This document shows, piece after piece, positions 1 to 5,557 of a stretch of DNA of 5,664 bases. Under the pieces are notes generated by a model. It saw only the letters and a program-made list of their open reading frames with translations, was not told the origin of the DNA and ran no database searches. The position numbers and the translations under genes are program-made. This stretch comes from Candidatus Symbiothrix sp. (lineage in GTDB: Bacteria > Bacteroidota > Bacteroidia > Bacteroidales > Azobacteroidaceae). The DNA is taken from NCBI GenBank assembly GCA_031270925.1, contig JAISWY010000359.1:1-5664 (forward strand), in the 5' to 3' direction. Numbering within the stretch: position 1 is the first letter of the stretch; every line of letters starts with the position of its first letter.

Positions 1-409
1 CGAAAATGGCTTTGGTAATAATAGCGTTGGTATATGGTAGATATTTATTTCAGCAATTTCAGATTGTGAAATTTGCGGATTATCCATTATTAGTTTTAGT
101 ATTTTCTCCGTAGTTTTCTGTGAATTACCGGTTTCTTCAGTAATATTTTCAGAATAATCTACCGCAAATACCGTAACGGCAAAACCACCGGATAGAATCT
201 CAAAATTCGGCTCTTTTGAACCGTACTCACTAAACATTCTTCTGATTCGCCTTATGTCGGTTCCGTATTTCTCTATCCATCCGATATCTTTTATTATACT
301 TGCAATTTGTCGGTTTCGGGGTTTGGAAACATATTGATTTGACAATAAGGTTTCAATAGTCAGAGGAGGCACTAAAAATACCGGGATTATAAAACAAAAT
401 TATATTCAT
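1..409 (-). pseudogene. C-terminal remnant of AlbA_2-type ATP-binding transcriptional regulator (5' truncated, frameshifted, runs off window)
   Basis: From 372 down to the window edge one frame stays open for 124 codons and reads like the C-terminal half of the AlbA_2/HATPase_c_4 'ATP-binding protein' family. It has VPPLTIETLL, then a degenerate SKPRNRQIASII (usually SxPRNPxIA), then GWIEKYGTDIRRI (usually G.iE..GtGi.ri), then EPNFEILSGGFAVTVF. A helix-turn-helix start (NPQISQSEIAEI) follows. The NPG motif that should precede VPPLT is in another frame: ATG at 409-407 opens a short reading MNIILFYNPGIF and stops at 353. Removing one T from the T5 run (plus-strand A5, 374-378) would join NPGI to LVPPLT. 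The N-terminal AlbA_2 DNA-binding domain is absent: homology begins right at the stop codon of the nusG-like gene, overlapping it as ATGA. I read this as a deletion/recombination scar that left a non-functional tail. Past the HTH start the frame near 1-45 also looks unconvincing. Confidence 0.65.
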
Positions 410-894
410 ATTCTCTCCAAATTTTCTTTCGCAACATAACTCCCTAACGCCACCGCGCCTGCATTTCCCAAACGAACAACCACCCGCTTATGCCCCTTAA
501 TCCGGAAAATCTCACCCTCGACCCCAGCAAACTCGCCGCCAGTCACACGAACGTTTTCGCCGCCTTGCAGATTTTCCGGTTCCGGCAAAAAAATCAACTC
601 GTCGAAATGGCTCTGAACAAATTGAAAAGCGACAATCTGCGTGTCGGGAACGAATTGCAACTGATGCGTCGCCGGATCATATAAAAAATCCATTGCCATG
701 CCCGATTCCCGCGGCAACGATAAAGCCGTTTCTCGGTCGGTGCGAACAAAGAACAAATCGGACAATAACGATTGTTCGTCCGATTGCAGGGGCAAATAAT
801 TTTCAACCCCTACCGAATCCAAATATTCCTTGATTTTTTTTCCCGTCCGCGGTTTAATCTTCGCCACATACCAACGGACAATGCTTTGCATCAT
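406..894 (-). CDS. UpxY/NusG-family transcription antiterminator
   Basis: This 162-residue protein has the NusG-like layout. The N-terminal NGN domain has WYVAK (residues 8-12), a GVENYLP segment (29-35), the core strand LFFVRT (47-52), and the tail YDPATHQLQFVPDTQI (72-87), which is typical of Bacteroidales UpxY proteins. A KOW domain follows from about residue 110 (GGENVRVTGGEFAGVEGEI). Family members bind RNA polymerase and suppress premature termination, in Bacteroides usually of the capsule or exopolysaccharide operon they head. No polysaccharide genes follow here: the next sequence is a broken regulator gene overlapping the stop codon, so the target is lost, distant or unknown. The loop between strands (residues 36-46) is short compared with UpxY proteins that carry a basic RKGK-type stretch. 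The start is the first of two tandem ATGs (894 and 891), preceded by AAGGGAAAG. The gene has its own promoter and a leader of about 85 nt. The family call is firm; the specific target is unknown. Confidence 0.85.
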   Translation of the reverse strand: MMQSIVRWYVAKIKPRTGKKIKEYLDSVGVENYLPLQSDEQSLLSDLFFVRTDRETALSLPRESGMAMDFLYDPATHQLQFVPDTQIVAFQFVQSHFDELIFLPEPENLQGGENVRVTGGEFAGVEGEIFRIKGHKRVVVRLGNAGAVALGSYVAKENLERI

Positions 895-984
895 GGTCTT
901 TCCCTTTTAGGAGCCACGTAAATAAAAACAATACCCTAAACTCTTCTTGAACAGAAAATTTTAACGTTGTTTATTTTGAGGCTG

Positions 985-1015
985 CAAAGATATAGTTATT
1001 TTGCGCAAAAACAAT
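985..1015 (-). promoter_or_regulatory. Bacteroidetes-type promoter of the nusG-like gene
   Basis: On the minus strand a perfect -7 element TATCTTTG (992-985, pattern TAnnTTTG) is preceded by ATTG (1015-1012, three of four matches to the -33 TTTG box) with a 19-nt spacer. Transcription would begin near 978-980. This gives a leader of about 85 nt before the ATG at 894, long enough to hold an RNA signal, as is known for UpxY loci. I saw no strong hairpin in the leader. Confidence 0.6.
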
Positions 1016-1078
1016 ACCAAAACGGATATTTTTTATTATTAGTGAATGATAAGTTTGATTATGGCTCGGTCTTGTGTG

Positions 1079-1299
1079 TTAGTATAACATTCCAAATAGC
1101 CACAGCGGAATTTTGTTGCCGTAACCGATTTCCAATTCGTCGGCTGCAATGAAACTGTTTTTAATATTTTTTACTTGTTCGTAAGTTTTGCTCTTGCCGC
1201 TAACTTCAAAAATGTATTTGTTTTCTACTAAAAAATCACCTTTTTCAGGCGCTAAAATAGCATTTTTTTTGCCAACTCGAATGTATTTTCAACAACGAC
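1079..1299 (-). pseudogene. C-terminal remnant of AAA+ ATPase with DUF4143 domain
   Basis: The frame open from 1288 to the TAA at 1079-1081 encodes 69 residues, of which the last 55 or so match the C-terminal signature of the Bacteroidetes AAA+/DUF4143 ATPase family: KGDFLVENKYIFEVSGKSK, then TYEQVKNIKNSF, then GYGNKIPLWLFGMLY and a stop. Complete members have around 400 residues with Walker A and B motifs near the N-terminus; all of that is missing. Further upstream a second frame (about 1299-1270) reads VVVENTFELAKK. The two frames meet at an A8 run (plus-strand T8, 1263-1270), so a one-base indel there may have shifted the frame. The remnant stops 11 nt short of the recX stop codon and has no start of its own. 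It is probably a dead gene tail left after deletion. The family assignment rests on the conserved C-terminal wording; upstream continuity is uncertain. Confidence 0.65.
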
Positions 1300-1310
1300 G
1301 AAAAATCATT

Positions 1311-1763
1311 TCAAGACAATACGCGATAAATTTCATCCAATCCAAATCCGCGACCAACGGCAAAACGGATGAGTTTTTGATTGATTTCGTAGTCATTGGC
1401 GCCTTTTACGGTTTTCCGTTTTTGCGCCAACAATTGCTTTAATTGTTCTTCTTTTTCTTGAGAATCAATCGATTGCAAGGCTTCCTGAATCAGGTTTTCC
1501 GGTAATTGTTTTCTCTTCAATTCGTATGCAATCTTATGAACGCCCCATTTATTATAACGGAATTTATCTTTCACAAAGGCGCGACAAAAGCGTTCGTCGT
1601 TCAAAAAACCTTCTTTTTGAAGCCGTTGGATGATTTTTTCTTGGTCGGATGAACTTAATTCCCAATCCGTCATTTTTTTTCGGAGATCGGAAGAACAGCG
1701 TTCGACGCGACTGCAATGAGCGGCTAAACGATGCAAGGCTTGTTCGTAAGTTATTGGTTTCAT
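1311..1763 (-). CDS. recX: RecX family regulator of RecA
   Basis: The 150-residue product is a complete RecX-family protein. These small helical-repeat proteins bind within the RecA-DNA filament and modulate recombination and SOS induction. Visible signatures are the N-terminal ITYEQALHRLAAHCSRVERCSSDLRKKM (two stretches, residues 4-31), IIQRLQKEGFLNDERFCRAFV (44-64), and the RecX core FRYNKWGVHKIAYELKRK (68-85). The C-terminal repeat ends at RGFGLDEIYRVLS. The length is normal for Bacteroidota RecX. The ATG at 1763 lies 21 nt after the era stop, so recX is very likely co-transcribed as the last gene of the operon. An 8-base homopolymer inside it (plus-strand T8, 1673-1680) is in frame, which argues that the broken frames elsewhere are not simply poor base calling. 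No terminator is evident after its stop. Confidence 0.88.
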   Translation of the reverse strand: MKPITYEQALHRLAAHCSRVERCSSDLRKKMTDWELSSSDQEKIIQRLQKEGFLNDERFCRAFVKDKFRYNKWGVHKIAYELKRKQLPENLIQEALQSIDSQEKEEQLKQLLAQKRKTVKGANDYEINQKLIRFAVGRGFGLDEIYRVLS

Positions 1764-1784
1764 TGCTATTAAGAATTTTCATTG

Positions 1785-2666
1785 TCAATCTAAACGATAA
1801 CCGAATTGCCGCAAGAGATTATCGCGGTTTCGCCAGTCTTTTTCTACTTTGACAAACATTTCGAGGAAAACTTTCTTGTCGAAAAAGCGTTCGATGTCTT
1901 TCCGCGCCATGGAACCGACTTTTTTGAGGGCTTGTCCGCGCTCGCCGATAAGAATGCCTTTTTGCGAATCGCGTTCGGCTACAATGACTGCTTTAATACT
2001 GATAAGTTGCTTTGTTTCTTCAAATTGCTCTACAAAAACTTCTACTGAATACGGGATTTCCTTTTGATAATACAACAGGATTTTTTCGCGGATAATTTCG
2101 GTAACAAAGAAACGCGCAGGACGGTCGGTCAAAGCATCTTTCTCGAAATATGGCGGCGATTCGGGCAATAATTCTTCGATTCGCTTCTGTAAATAATTGA
2201 TATTGAACTTATTCGTAGCCGACAAGGGAATGATTTCGGCTTGCGGAAGAATCGCTTGCCATCCGGCTACCATCTTTTCCAAATCCGTCTGATTGGAAAG
2301 GTCAATCTTATTGATAATCAACAAAACAGGCGATTGTATTTTCGCCACTTTTTGCAAGAAGAAATTGTTTTTGTCGATTGTTTCGACGGTATCGGTAACA
2401 TATACCAACACGTCGGCATCGTCCAAAGCCGATTCGGAATATGCCAACATATTTTCCTGTAATTTGTAGTTGGGACGAAGCACTCCGGGCGTATCGGAAT
2501 ACACGATTTGAAAATCGTCGGTATTCACGATGCCCATGATGCGATGGCGTGTAGTTTGCGCCTTAGAGGTTATAATTGAGAGTTTTTCACCGACCAATGC
2601 GTTGGTCAAAGTCGATTTTCCAACATTCGGATTGCCTACAATATTTACAAAACCCGATTTATGCAT
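1785..2666 (-). CDS. era: GTPase Era, 16S rRNA-binding ribosome assembly factor
   Basis: This is a full-length Era of 293 residues. The GTPase domain shows G1 GNPNVGKS (11-18), the G2 region QTTRHR (37-42), G3 DTPG (58-61), G4 NKID (119-122) and G5 SAT (149-151). The C-terminal KH RNA-binding domain contains GILIGERG (237-244), followed by the conserved end DIERFFDKKVFLEMFVKV and RNRDNLLRQFGY. Era binds the 3' end of 16S rRNA during 30S subunit maturation at the inner face of the membrane. The ATG at 2666 lies within the last codons of fabH, an 8-nt overlap (ATGCATAA) that implies translational coupling. No catalytic or binding residue appears altered. Only 21 nt separate it from recX. Confidence 0.96.
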   Translation of the reverse strand: MHKSGFVNIVGNPNVGKSTLTNALVGEKLSIITSKAQTTRHRIMGIVNTDDFQIVYSDTPGVLRPNYKLQENMLAYSESALDDADVLVYVTDTVETIDKNNFFLQKVAKIQSPVLLIINKIDLSNQTDLEKMVAGWQAILPQAEIIPLSATNKFNINYLQKRIEELLPESPPYFEKDALTDRPARFFVTEIIREKILLYYQKEIPYSVEVFVEQFEETKQLISIKAVIVAERDSQKGILIGERGQALKKVGSMARKDIERFFDKKVFLEMFVKVEKDWRNRDNLLRQFGYRLD

Positions 2667-3663
2667 TCGTGTCGTAGCCCCATTTCAGGTAAACGGCGCC
2701 CCACGTGAATCCGGCGCCAAAAGCTGTCAGAAGAATGCGGTCGCCTTTTTTCAATTGTTTTTCCCAATCCCACAAACAGAGCGGAATGCTGGCGGCGCTT
2801 GTATTGCCGTAGTGTTCGATATTAATCATCACTTTTTCGCGAGGAATATCCAAATAGTTTGTAACCGAATCGATGATGCGCAAATTGGCTTGGTGCGGAA
2901 CCACCCAATTGATTTCTTCTTTATTCAGATGATTGCGTTTCAATAATTGGTCGCAAGCATCAACCATATTCGATACGGCGTGTTTGAATACGACTTTGCC
3001 TTCCTGCCAAATATAATGCAGGTGTTTATCGACCGATTCGTGCGATGCGGGATTGACCGAACCGCCGCCGTATTGATGGAGATGTTCGGGTGTACTGCCG
3101 TCGGCGCACATAATCGTATCGATGATTCCGTTGTCATCGTCGCTCCGTTCTACGAGAGTGCAACCGCAACCGTCGGCAAAAATAGGGCAGGTATTGCGGT
3201 CGGTATAATCAGTTACAACCGAAAGTTGATCGCCCGCTATTACCATGACTTTCTTGTACTTACCGGAAATAATGAAAGCATTGGCGACATCTAATGCGTA
3301 AAGGAATCCACTGCAAGCCGCTTCGAGATCGAAACACATGGCCTTGGTCATTCCGGTTTGCGCGGCCACCAACGAGGCCGTATTCGGAAACGGATAATCG
3401 GGTGTAGAGGTTGCAAAAATAACCGCTTCAATATCCAATGGATTGAAACGGTGTTTGGATTGCATGTCTTCGATCGCTTTCAGGGCTAAACAGGAAACAC
3501 CTTTGCCTTCTTCCGGTTTGAGGATTCGTCGTTCTTTAATTCCGATTCGTTTCGTAATCCATTCGTCGGAAGTATCTACCATCGCGGAGAGTTCTTCATT
3601 CGTTAAACGGTAATTCGGAACATATCCGCCAATGGCTGTAATAACAGCATGAAATTGATTCAT
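2659..3663 (-). CDS. fabH: beta-ketoacyl-ACP synthase III
   Basis: FabH condenses an acyl-CoA (acetyl-CoA or a branched primer) with malonyl-ACP to start fatty-acid synthesis. From the ATG at 3663 the protein has 334 residues. The catalytic triad is visible: Cys117 in DLEAACSGFLYAL, His257 in VVPHQANLRIID and Asn287 in EHYGNTSAASIP. The N-terminal signature DTSDEWITKRIGIKERR and the C-terminal glycine-rich AFGAGFTWGAVYLKW are also present. A longer reading could begin at a TTG (3669) overlapping the rpmF stop. I prefer the ATG because it lies 2 nt after that stop and avoids a non-standard start. The gene lies directly behind rpmF and overlaps era at its 3' end. The rpmF-fabH linkage is widely conserved in bacteria. 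Confidence 0.95.
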   Translation of the reverse strand: MNQFHAVITAIGGYVPNYRLTNEELSAMVDTSDEWITKRIGIKERRILKPEEGKGVSCLALKAIEDMQSKHRFNPLDIEAVIFATSTPDYPFPNTASLVAAQTGMTKAMCFDLEAACSGFLYALDVANAFIISGKYKKVMVIAGDQLSVVTDYTDRNTCPIFADGCGCTLVERSDDDNGIIDTIMCADGSTPEHLHQYGGGSVNPASHESVDKHLHYIWQEGKVVFKHAVSNMVDACDQLLKRNHLNKEEINWVVPHQANLRIIDSVTNYLDIPREKVMINIEHYGNTSAASIPLCLWDWEKQLKKGDRILLTAFGAGFTWGAVYLKWGYDTNA

Positions 3664-3665
3664 TA

Positions 3666-3860
3666 TCAAGTAGTTGCTCCGGATTTGTCGATAATAACTT
3701 TTCCTTTGTAATACAATTTACCTTCGTACCAGTGCGCACGGTGGTACAGGTGATACTCGCCGGTAGTAGGATCTAATGCGATTTGGGGGAGAACGGCTTT
3801 ATCGTGCGTTCTTCTTTTGTCTCTTCTGGTCTTTCCGACTCTTCGTTTAGGATGTGCCAT
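3666..3860 (-). CDS. rpmF: 50S ribosomal protein L32
   Basis: The 64-residue basic protein begins [22 protein letters not shown], in two parts the classic L32 N-terminus, and continues with [29 protein letters not shown]. It is a component of the large ribosomal subunit near the peptidyl-transferase exit region. It contains no cysteine at all, so the zinc ribbon found in many L32 proteins is absent. This is a C-minus form, with Asp and Thr/Gly/Trp at the equivalent places. The ATG at 3860 follows yceD after 29 nt of very AT-rich sequence without a Shine-Dalgarno motif, which is usual in Bacteroidota. It is the second gene of the operon and is followed by fabH after 2 nt. Confidence 0.95.
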   Translation of the reverse strand: MAHPKRRVGKTRRDKRRTHDKAVLPQIALDPTTGEYHLYHRAHWYEGKLYYKGKVIIDKSGATT

Positions 3861-3889
3861 TTTTTGATTTTATTTAATTGATATTTAAT

Positions 3890-4453
3890 TTATTGCAAGT
3901 CTTTTAATGCGTCCCAACGTGGATCGGTCGCTTCGTCCTCGCCGGTTACAATGATGTTTTCGTCTTCCATTTCAAAAGATCCGTCTTCCTCGTCGCTCGA
4001 TTTGGCCGCATGTTTTTTCAACTTGGCCGACATTTGCTTGTTGCATTTGCCCGGCGCGTGAACATGTTTAATGGATATGGACAAGGCCACAAATTCGTAT
4101 AAAAACCACGCCAAATTGATTACGCCTTCCGCTTCGGGAATGATGACTACCTCGTCGCTTTCTTCGGAATAATCTTTTCCGAATTTCACAATCAGACGGG
4201 CGGTGGTGTTGATCGGATAATCCATATCGTCTAAACAGCGGTCGCAAAGAACGACGACCGTTCCGTTCAACGTAAAGTTCAATAAAAATCCGGCGGCGTT
4301 TTTTGTAATCGTGAGTGTTACCTTTACTTTTCCTTTTTGAACATCTTCGTTGTCGATATTCGCAAAAAACTGATTATCCAGCAGATACTCGTGCGTTTGT
4401 GTATTCTGCCGCATTCCTTTTAAATCGACTTTGTATGTATCAAATCTGCCCAA
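3890..4453 (-). CDS. yceD: DUF177/YceD family protein, 23S rRNA accumulation factor
   Basis: The 187-residue product matches the Bacteroidota form of YceD (DUF177), which is almost always encoded just before rpmF and is linked to 23S rRNA maturation. Signatures are the CDRCLDDM motif (70-77), LIVKFGKDYSEE (87-98), INLAWFLYEFVALSISIKHVH (two pieces, 112-132), Cys137 in HAPGKC, an acidic linker at about 152-176, and the terminal DPRWDALKDL (177-186). The start is TTG at 4453: an in-frame stop lies six codons upstream and no ATG occurs before codon 14. The family typically begins MGKFDxYKIDL, which aligns with MGRFDTYKVDL from this TTG. It is the first gene of the operon and has a strong promoter close upstream, giving a leader of only about 20 nt. 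Confidence 0.9.
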   Translation of the reverse strand: MGRFDTYKVDLKGMRQNTQTHEYLLDNQFFANIDNEDVQKGKVKVTLTITKNAAGFLLNFTLNGTVVVLCDRCLDDMDYPINTTARLIVKFGKDYSEESDEVVIIPEAEGVINLAWFLYEFVALSISIKHVHAPGKCNKQMSAKLKKHAAKSSDEEDGSFEMEDENIIVTGEDEATDPRWDALKDLQ

Positions 4454-4479
4454 AACGGTAAAATTTTAAGAAAACCCCG

Positions 4480-4511
4480 CAAAGGTACGGAAATTTATTT
4501 TAGAAAACAAA
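4480..4511 (-). promoter_or_regulatory. Bacteroidetes sigma-ABfr-type promoter of the yceD-rpmF-fabH-era-recX operon
   Basis: On the minus strand TTTG (4511-4508) is followed by a 20-nt spacer and then TACCTTTG (4487-4480). Both are perfect matches to the known Bacteroidetes -33 TTTG and -7 TAnnTTTG elements. Transcription would start near 4473, about 20 nt before the TTG start of yceD. No other equally good promoter was seen within the operon, supporting a single transcript. Confidence 0.8.
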
Positions 4512-4557
4512 CTTACGGGGAAAAGGTTAATTCTTTTTTGGGGCGCTATGAACGAGA

Positions 4558-4737
4558 GTGAAAGATGTGCGAGGGGAAACACCTCCAGATAAATCGGGTG
4601 GAAGTCCTACTCAATCAACAAGCAGGGTGGCATATATTTCGCAAAAAGTTAAAGACGATTTGAAGAATTATTGTCTGCTCAAATTTTTGTACAGCCTTCA
4701 AACCCAAATTAGATTAGGACTCAAAGTTCATCCGGCT
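4558..4737 (+). other. Unassigned segment with two hairpins; possible 5' end of a group II intron
   Basis: The plus frame is open through here and joins the HsdS piece downstream, but its translation resembles no part of HsdS or any protein I recognise. At the RNA level it begins GUGCG (4565-4569), the usual group II intron 5' end (GUGYG). It then forms a small GAGG...CCUC hairpin (4569-4583) and a six-pair GGGTGG-AAGTC-CTACTC hairpin (4594-4610). A third possible stem is GACGAT/ATTGTC (about 4652-4673). This resembles the start of group II intron domain I, but no reverse transcriptase or domain V is present, so it would be a truncated relic. This is a weak assignment from memory of intron sequence style. 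Confidence 0.25.
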
Positions 4738-4884
4738 GATTTTGATTTGACTACCCAGCACCGCATTGCTGCCGTTCTTTCCTGCCTCGACGCGAAAATC
4801 GCCCTCAACAATCGGATAAATGATAATTTCCCGACACCTGTCCGTTCATCAAGAGAGGCAAAAGATAGTCGCGAAGGGCGGTAA
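4738..4884 (+). pseudogene. hsdS: HsdS central conserved region, cut at the inversion site
   Basis: The frame reads FDLTTQHRIAAVLSCLDAKI then ALNNRINDN. This is the conserved end of the first half of a type I restriction-modification specificity subunit (typically PL.TQ.RIA.VLS.LD.KIELNNRIN). In complete HsdS proteins it continues with LEAMAKAIYDYWFVQ. Here, immediately after codon NDN at 4829, the frame enters sequence that is antisense to the opposing HsdS half, and it ends at TAA 4882-4884 with an unrelated tail (FPTPVRSS...). The break coincides with the left copy of the 19-bp inverted repeat. Upstream of about 4738 the expected first target-recognition domain is missing. HsdS chooses the DNA target for the HsdM methylase and HsdR nuclease; neither gene lies in the window. 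As it stands this piece cannot make a working subunit. Confidence 0.7.
4811..4829 (+). repeat. Left copy of 19-bp inverted repeat (inversion crossover site)
   Basis: ATCGGATAAATGATAATTT is the exact reverse complement of 5461-5479. Identity ends abruptly at both sides. The copy lies in the codons for N-R-I-N-D-N of the plus-strand HsdS piece, so the crossover occurs at a conserved protein position. A chance 19-base match in a window this size is very unlikely. Confidence 0.9.
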
Positions 4885-5460
4885 GGCGTTGATTTTCTTT
4901 CAAATTACAATGTATGATTTCAAAAAATGGACTCACTGTGTTATGAAATCTTTGTTTTGCTTCATTACTTGGATTTAAGAGTTGAATAGATTCAAAATCG
5001 CCCTTGTTCATATTCGCAAATGTATTTCCCGTTTTAGCACCAATAGAATATTCAAAATAGTTTTTTATACAGAAATATAGAAAGTATTTATTATATTCAT
5101 TTTGAATTATTATTGTGTTTATCTGTTGATTAGTTTGAGATTCAACAGAAGAAAAGCCAATAAGTCCTACTGTCGCAATACAAGTAACGCATAAAGAATT
5201 AGGAGGTATAAATTTTGTGCATTGACTATCTGCTCCCAATTGAGATAACGTTTTCATTGTATTTATTACAAAGAGATTTTGTCGAATATCATCAATAGTA
5301 ATAAAAAGGGATATTGCCATTAAAATTCTCATTATTACTTGTTGAAGGCGTTTTTCCTGTAACTATATTGTTTTCAATTTCATTTAGGCTTTTCTTTTCC
5401 CACTTCTCATCTGCATTTTGCACAAACCAATACTCGTAAATTGCTTTCGCCATTGCTTCT

Positions 5461-5479
5461 AAATTATCATTTATCCGAT
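5461..5479 (-). repeat. Right copy of 19-bp inverted repeat
   Basis: AAATTATCATTTATCCGAT matches the reverse complement of 4811-4829 at all 19 positions. On the minus strand it encodes R-I-N-D-N ahead of LEAMAKAIYEYW. It lies 78 nt upstream of the putative recombinase start. Confidence 0.9.
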
Positions 5480-5488
5480 ATAAATTCG

Positions 5489-5496
5489 TATCTTTA
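5489..5496 (+). promoter_or_regulatory. Possible -7 promoter element of the putative recombinase gene
   Basis: TATCTTTA matches the Bacteroidetes TAnnTTTG element at five of six fixed positions. It lies about 60 nt before the ATG at 5558. No good TTTG box lies 19-21 nt upstream; that position falls inside the right inverted repeat (TTAT). If real, recombinase transcription could be influenced by binding at the crossover site. Confidence 0.3.
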
Positions 5497-5557
5497 CACG
5501 TCCGCAGCGGAGTTTGTTTTTCATGGTCAATGATGTTTAACTGTAAAAAATAAAAAG

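Larger units (their letters stand above)
4805..5479 (-). pseudogene. hsdS: Type I restriction-modification specificity half-subunit (second TRD plus C-terminus), frameshifted
   Basis: Reading leftwards from the right repeat: RINDNLEAMAKAIYEYWFVQ is the conserved HsdS central region. A target-recognition domain start follows (KWEKKSLNEIENNIVTGKTP, then NNENFNGNIPF). The frame ends at TGA 5294-5292. The next frame, open from 5332 to the TGA at 4805, continues the domain with ITIDDIRQNLFV, LCVTCIATVGLIGF, TNQQIN, and the conserved C-terminus LTALRDYLLPLLMNGQVSG. The two join if one T is removed from the T5 run (plus-strand A5, 5303-5307), giving 215 residues from the ATG at 5453, the size of an HsdS half. 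The normal C-terminus would end near GQVSGN; the last residues NYHLSDC are encoded by the left repeat and flank. It may be a decayed gene or one switched by slippage. The segment lies entirely inside the invertible element. Confidence 0.75.
4811..5479. other. Putative invertible hsdS DNA element (669 bp)
   Basis: The segment is bounded by perfect 19-bp inverted repeats. Flipping it places GAT-AAT-TTA-GAA-GCA-ATG directly after the plus-strand codons AAT-CGG-ATA-AAT. This recreates the standard HsdS sequence LNNRINDNLEAMAKAIYEYWFVQ (shown here in pieces: LNNRIND plus NLEAMAKAIYEYWFVQ) in frame. After flipping, the plus-strand frame would end at the TGA at 5531-5533 once the T5 frameshift is corrected. 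Inversion of type I hsdS genes by adjacent tyrosine recombinases is established in Bacteroides, and the arrangement here fits that model. Whether it still flips is unknown. Confidence 0.75.

Noticed and set aside
895..1000. Search for a terminator between recX/DUF4143 remnant and the nusG-like gene
   Set aside because: Only AT-rich sequence and weak palindromes (AAAATTTT) were seen; no GC-rich stem followed by a T-run.
967..1152. Plus-strand open frame of 61 codons
   Set aside because: It runs across the nusG-like promoter and is antisense to the DUF4143 remnant; its translation has no recognisable motif.
1188..1442. Plus-strand open frame of 84 codons
   Set aside because: It is antisense to the DUF4143 remnant and the end of recX, both of which carry clear protein-family signatures on the minus strand.
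2530..2946. Plus-strand open frame of 138 codons
   Set aside because: It is the shadow of era and fabH, whose catalytic motifs are intact on the other strand.
2947..3294. Plus-strand open frame of 115 codons
   Set aside because: It is entirely antisense to fabH and has no family resemblance.
3664..3669. TTG start for fabH overlapping the rpmF stop
   Set aside because: An ATG two codons downstream (3663) is in frame, directly follows the rpmF stop and gives the usual family length.
4542..4578. Plus-strand ATG opening a 14-codon peptide near 4548
   Set aside because: It is too short, has no family match, and lies in the structured segment that may be RNA-derived.
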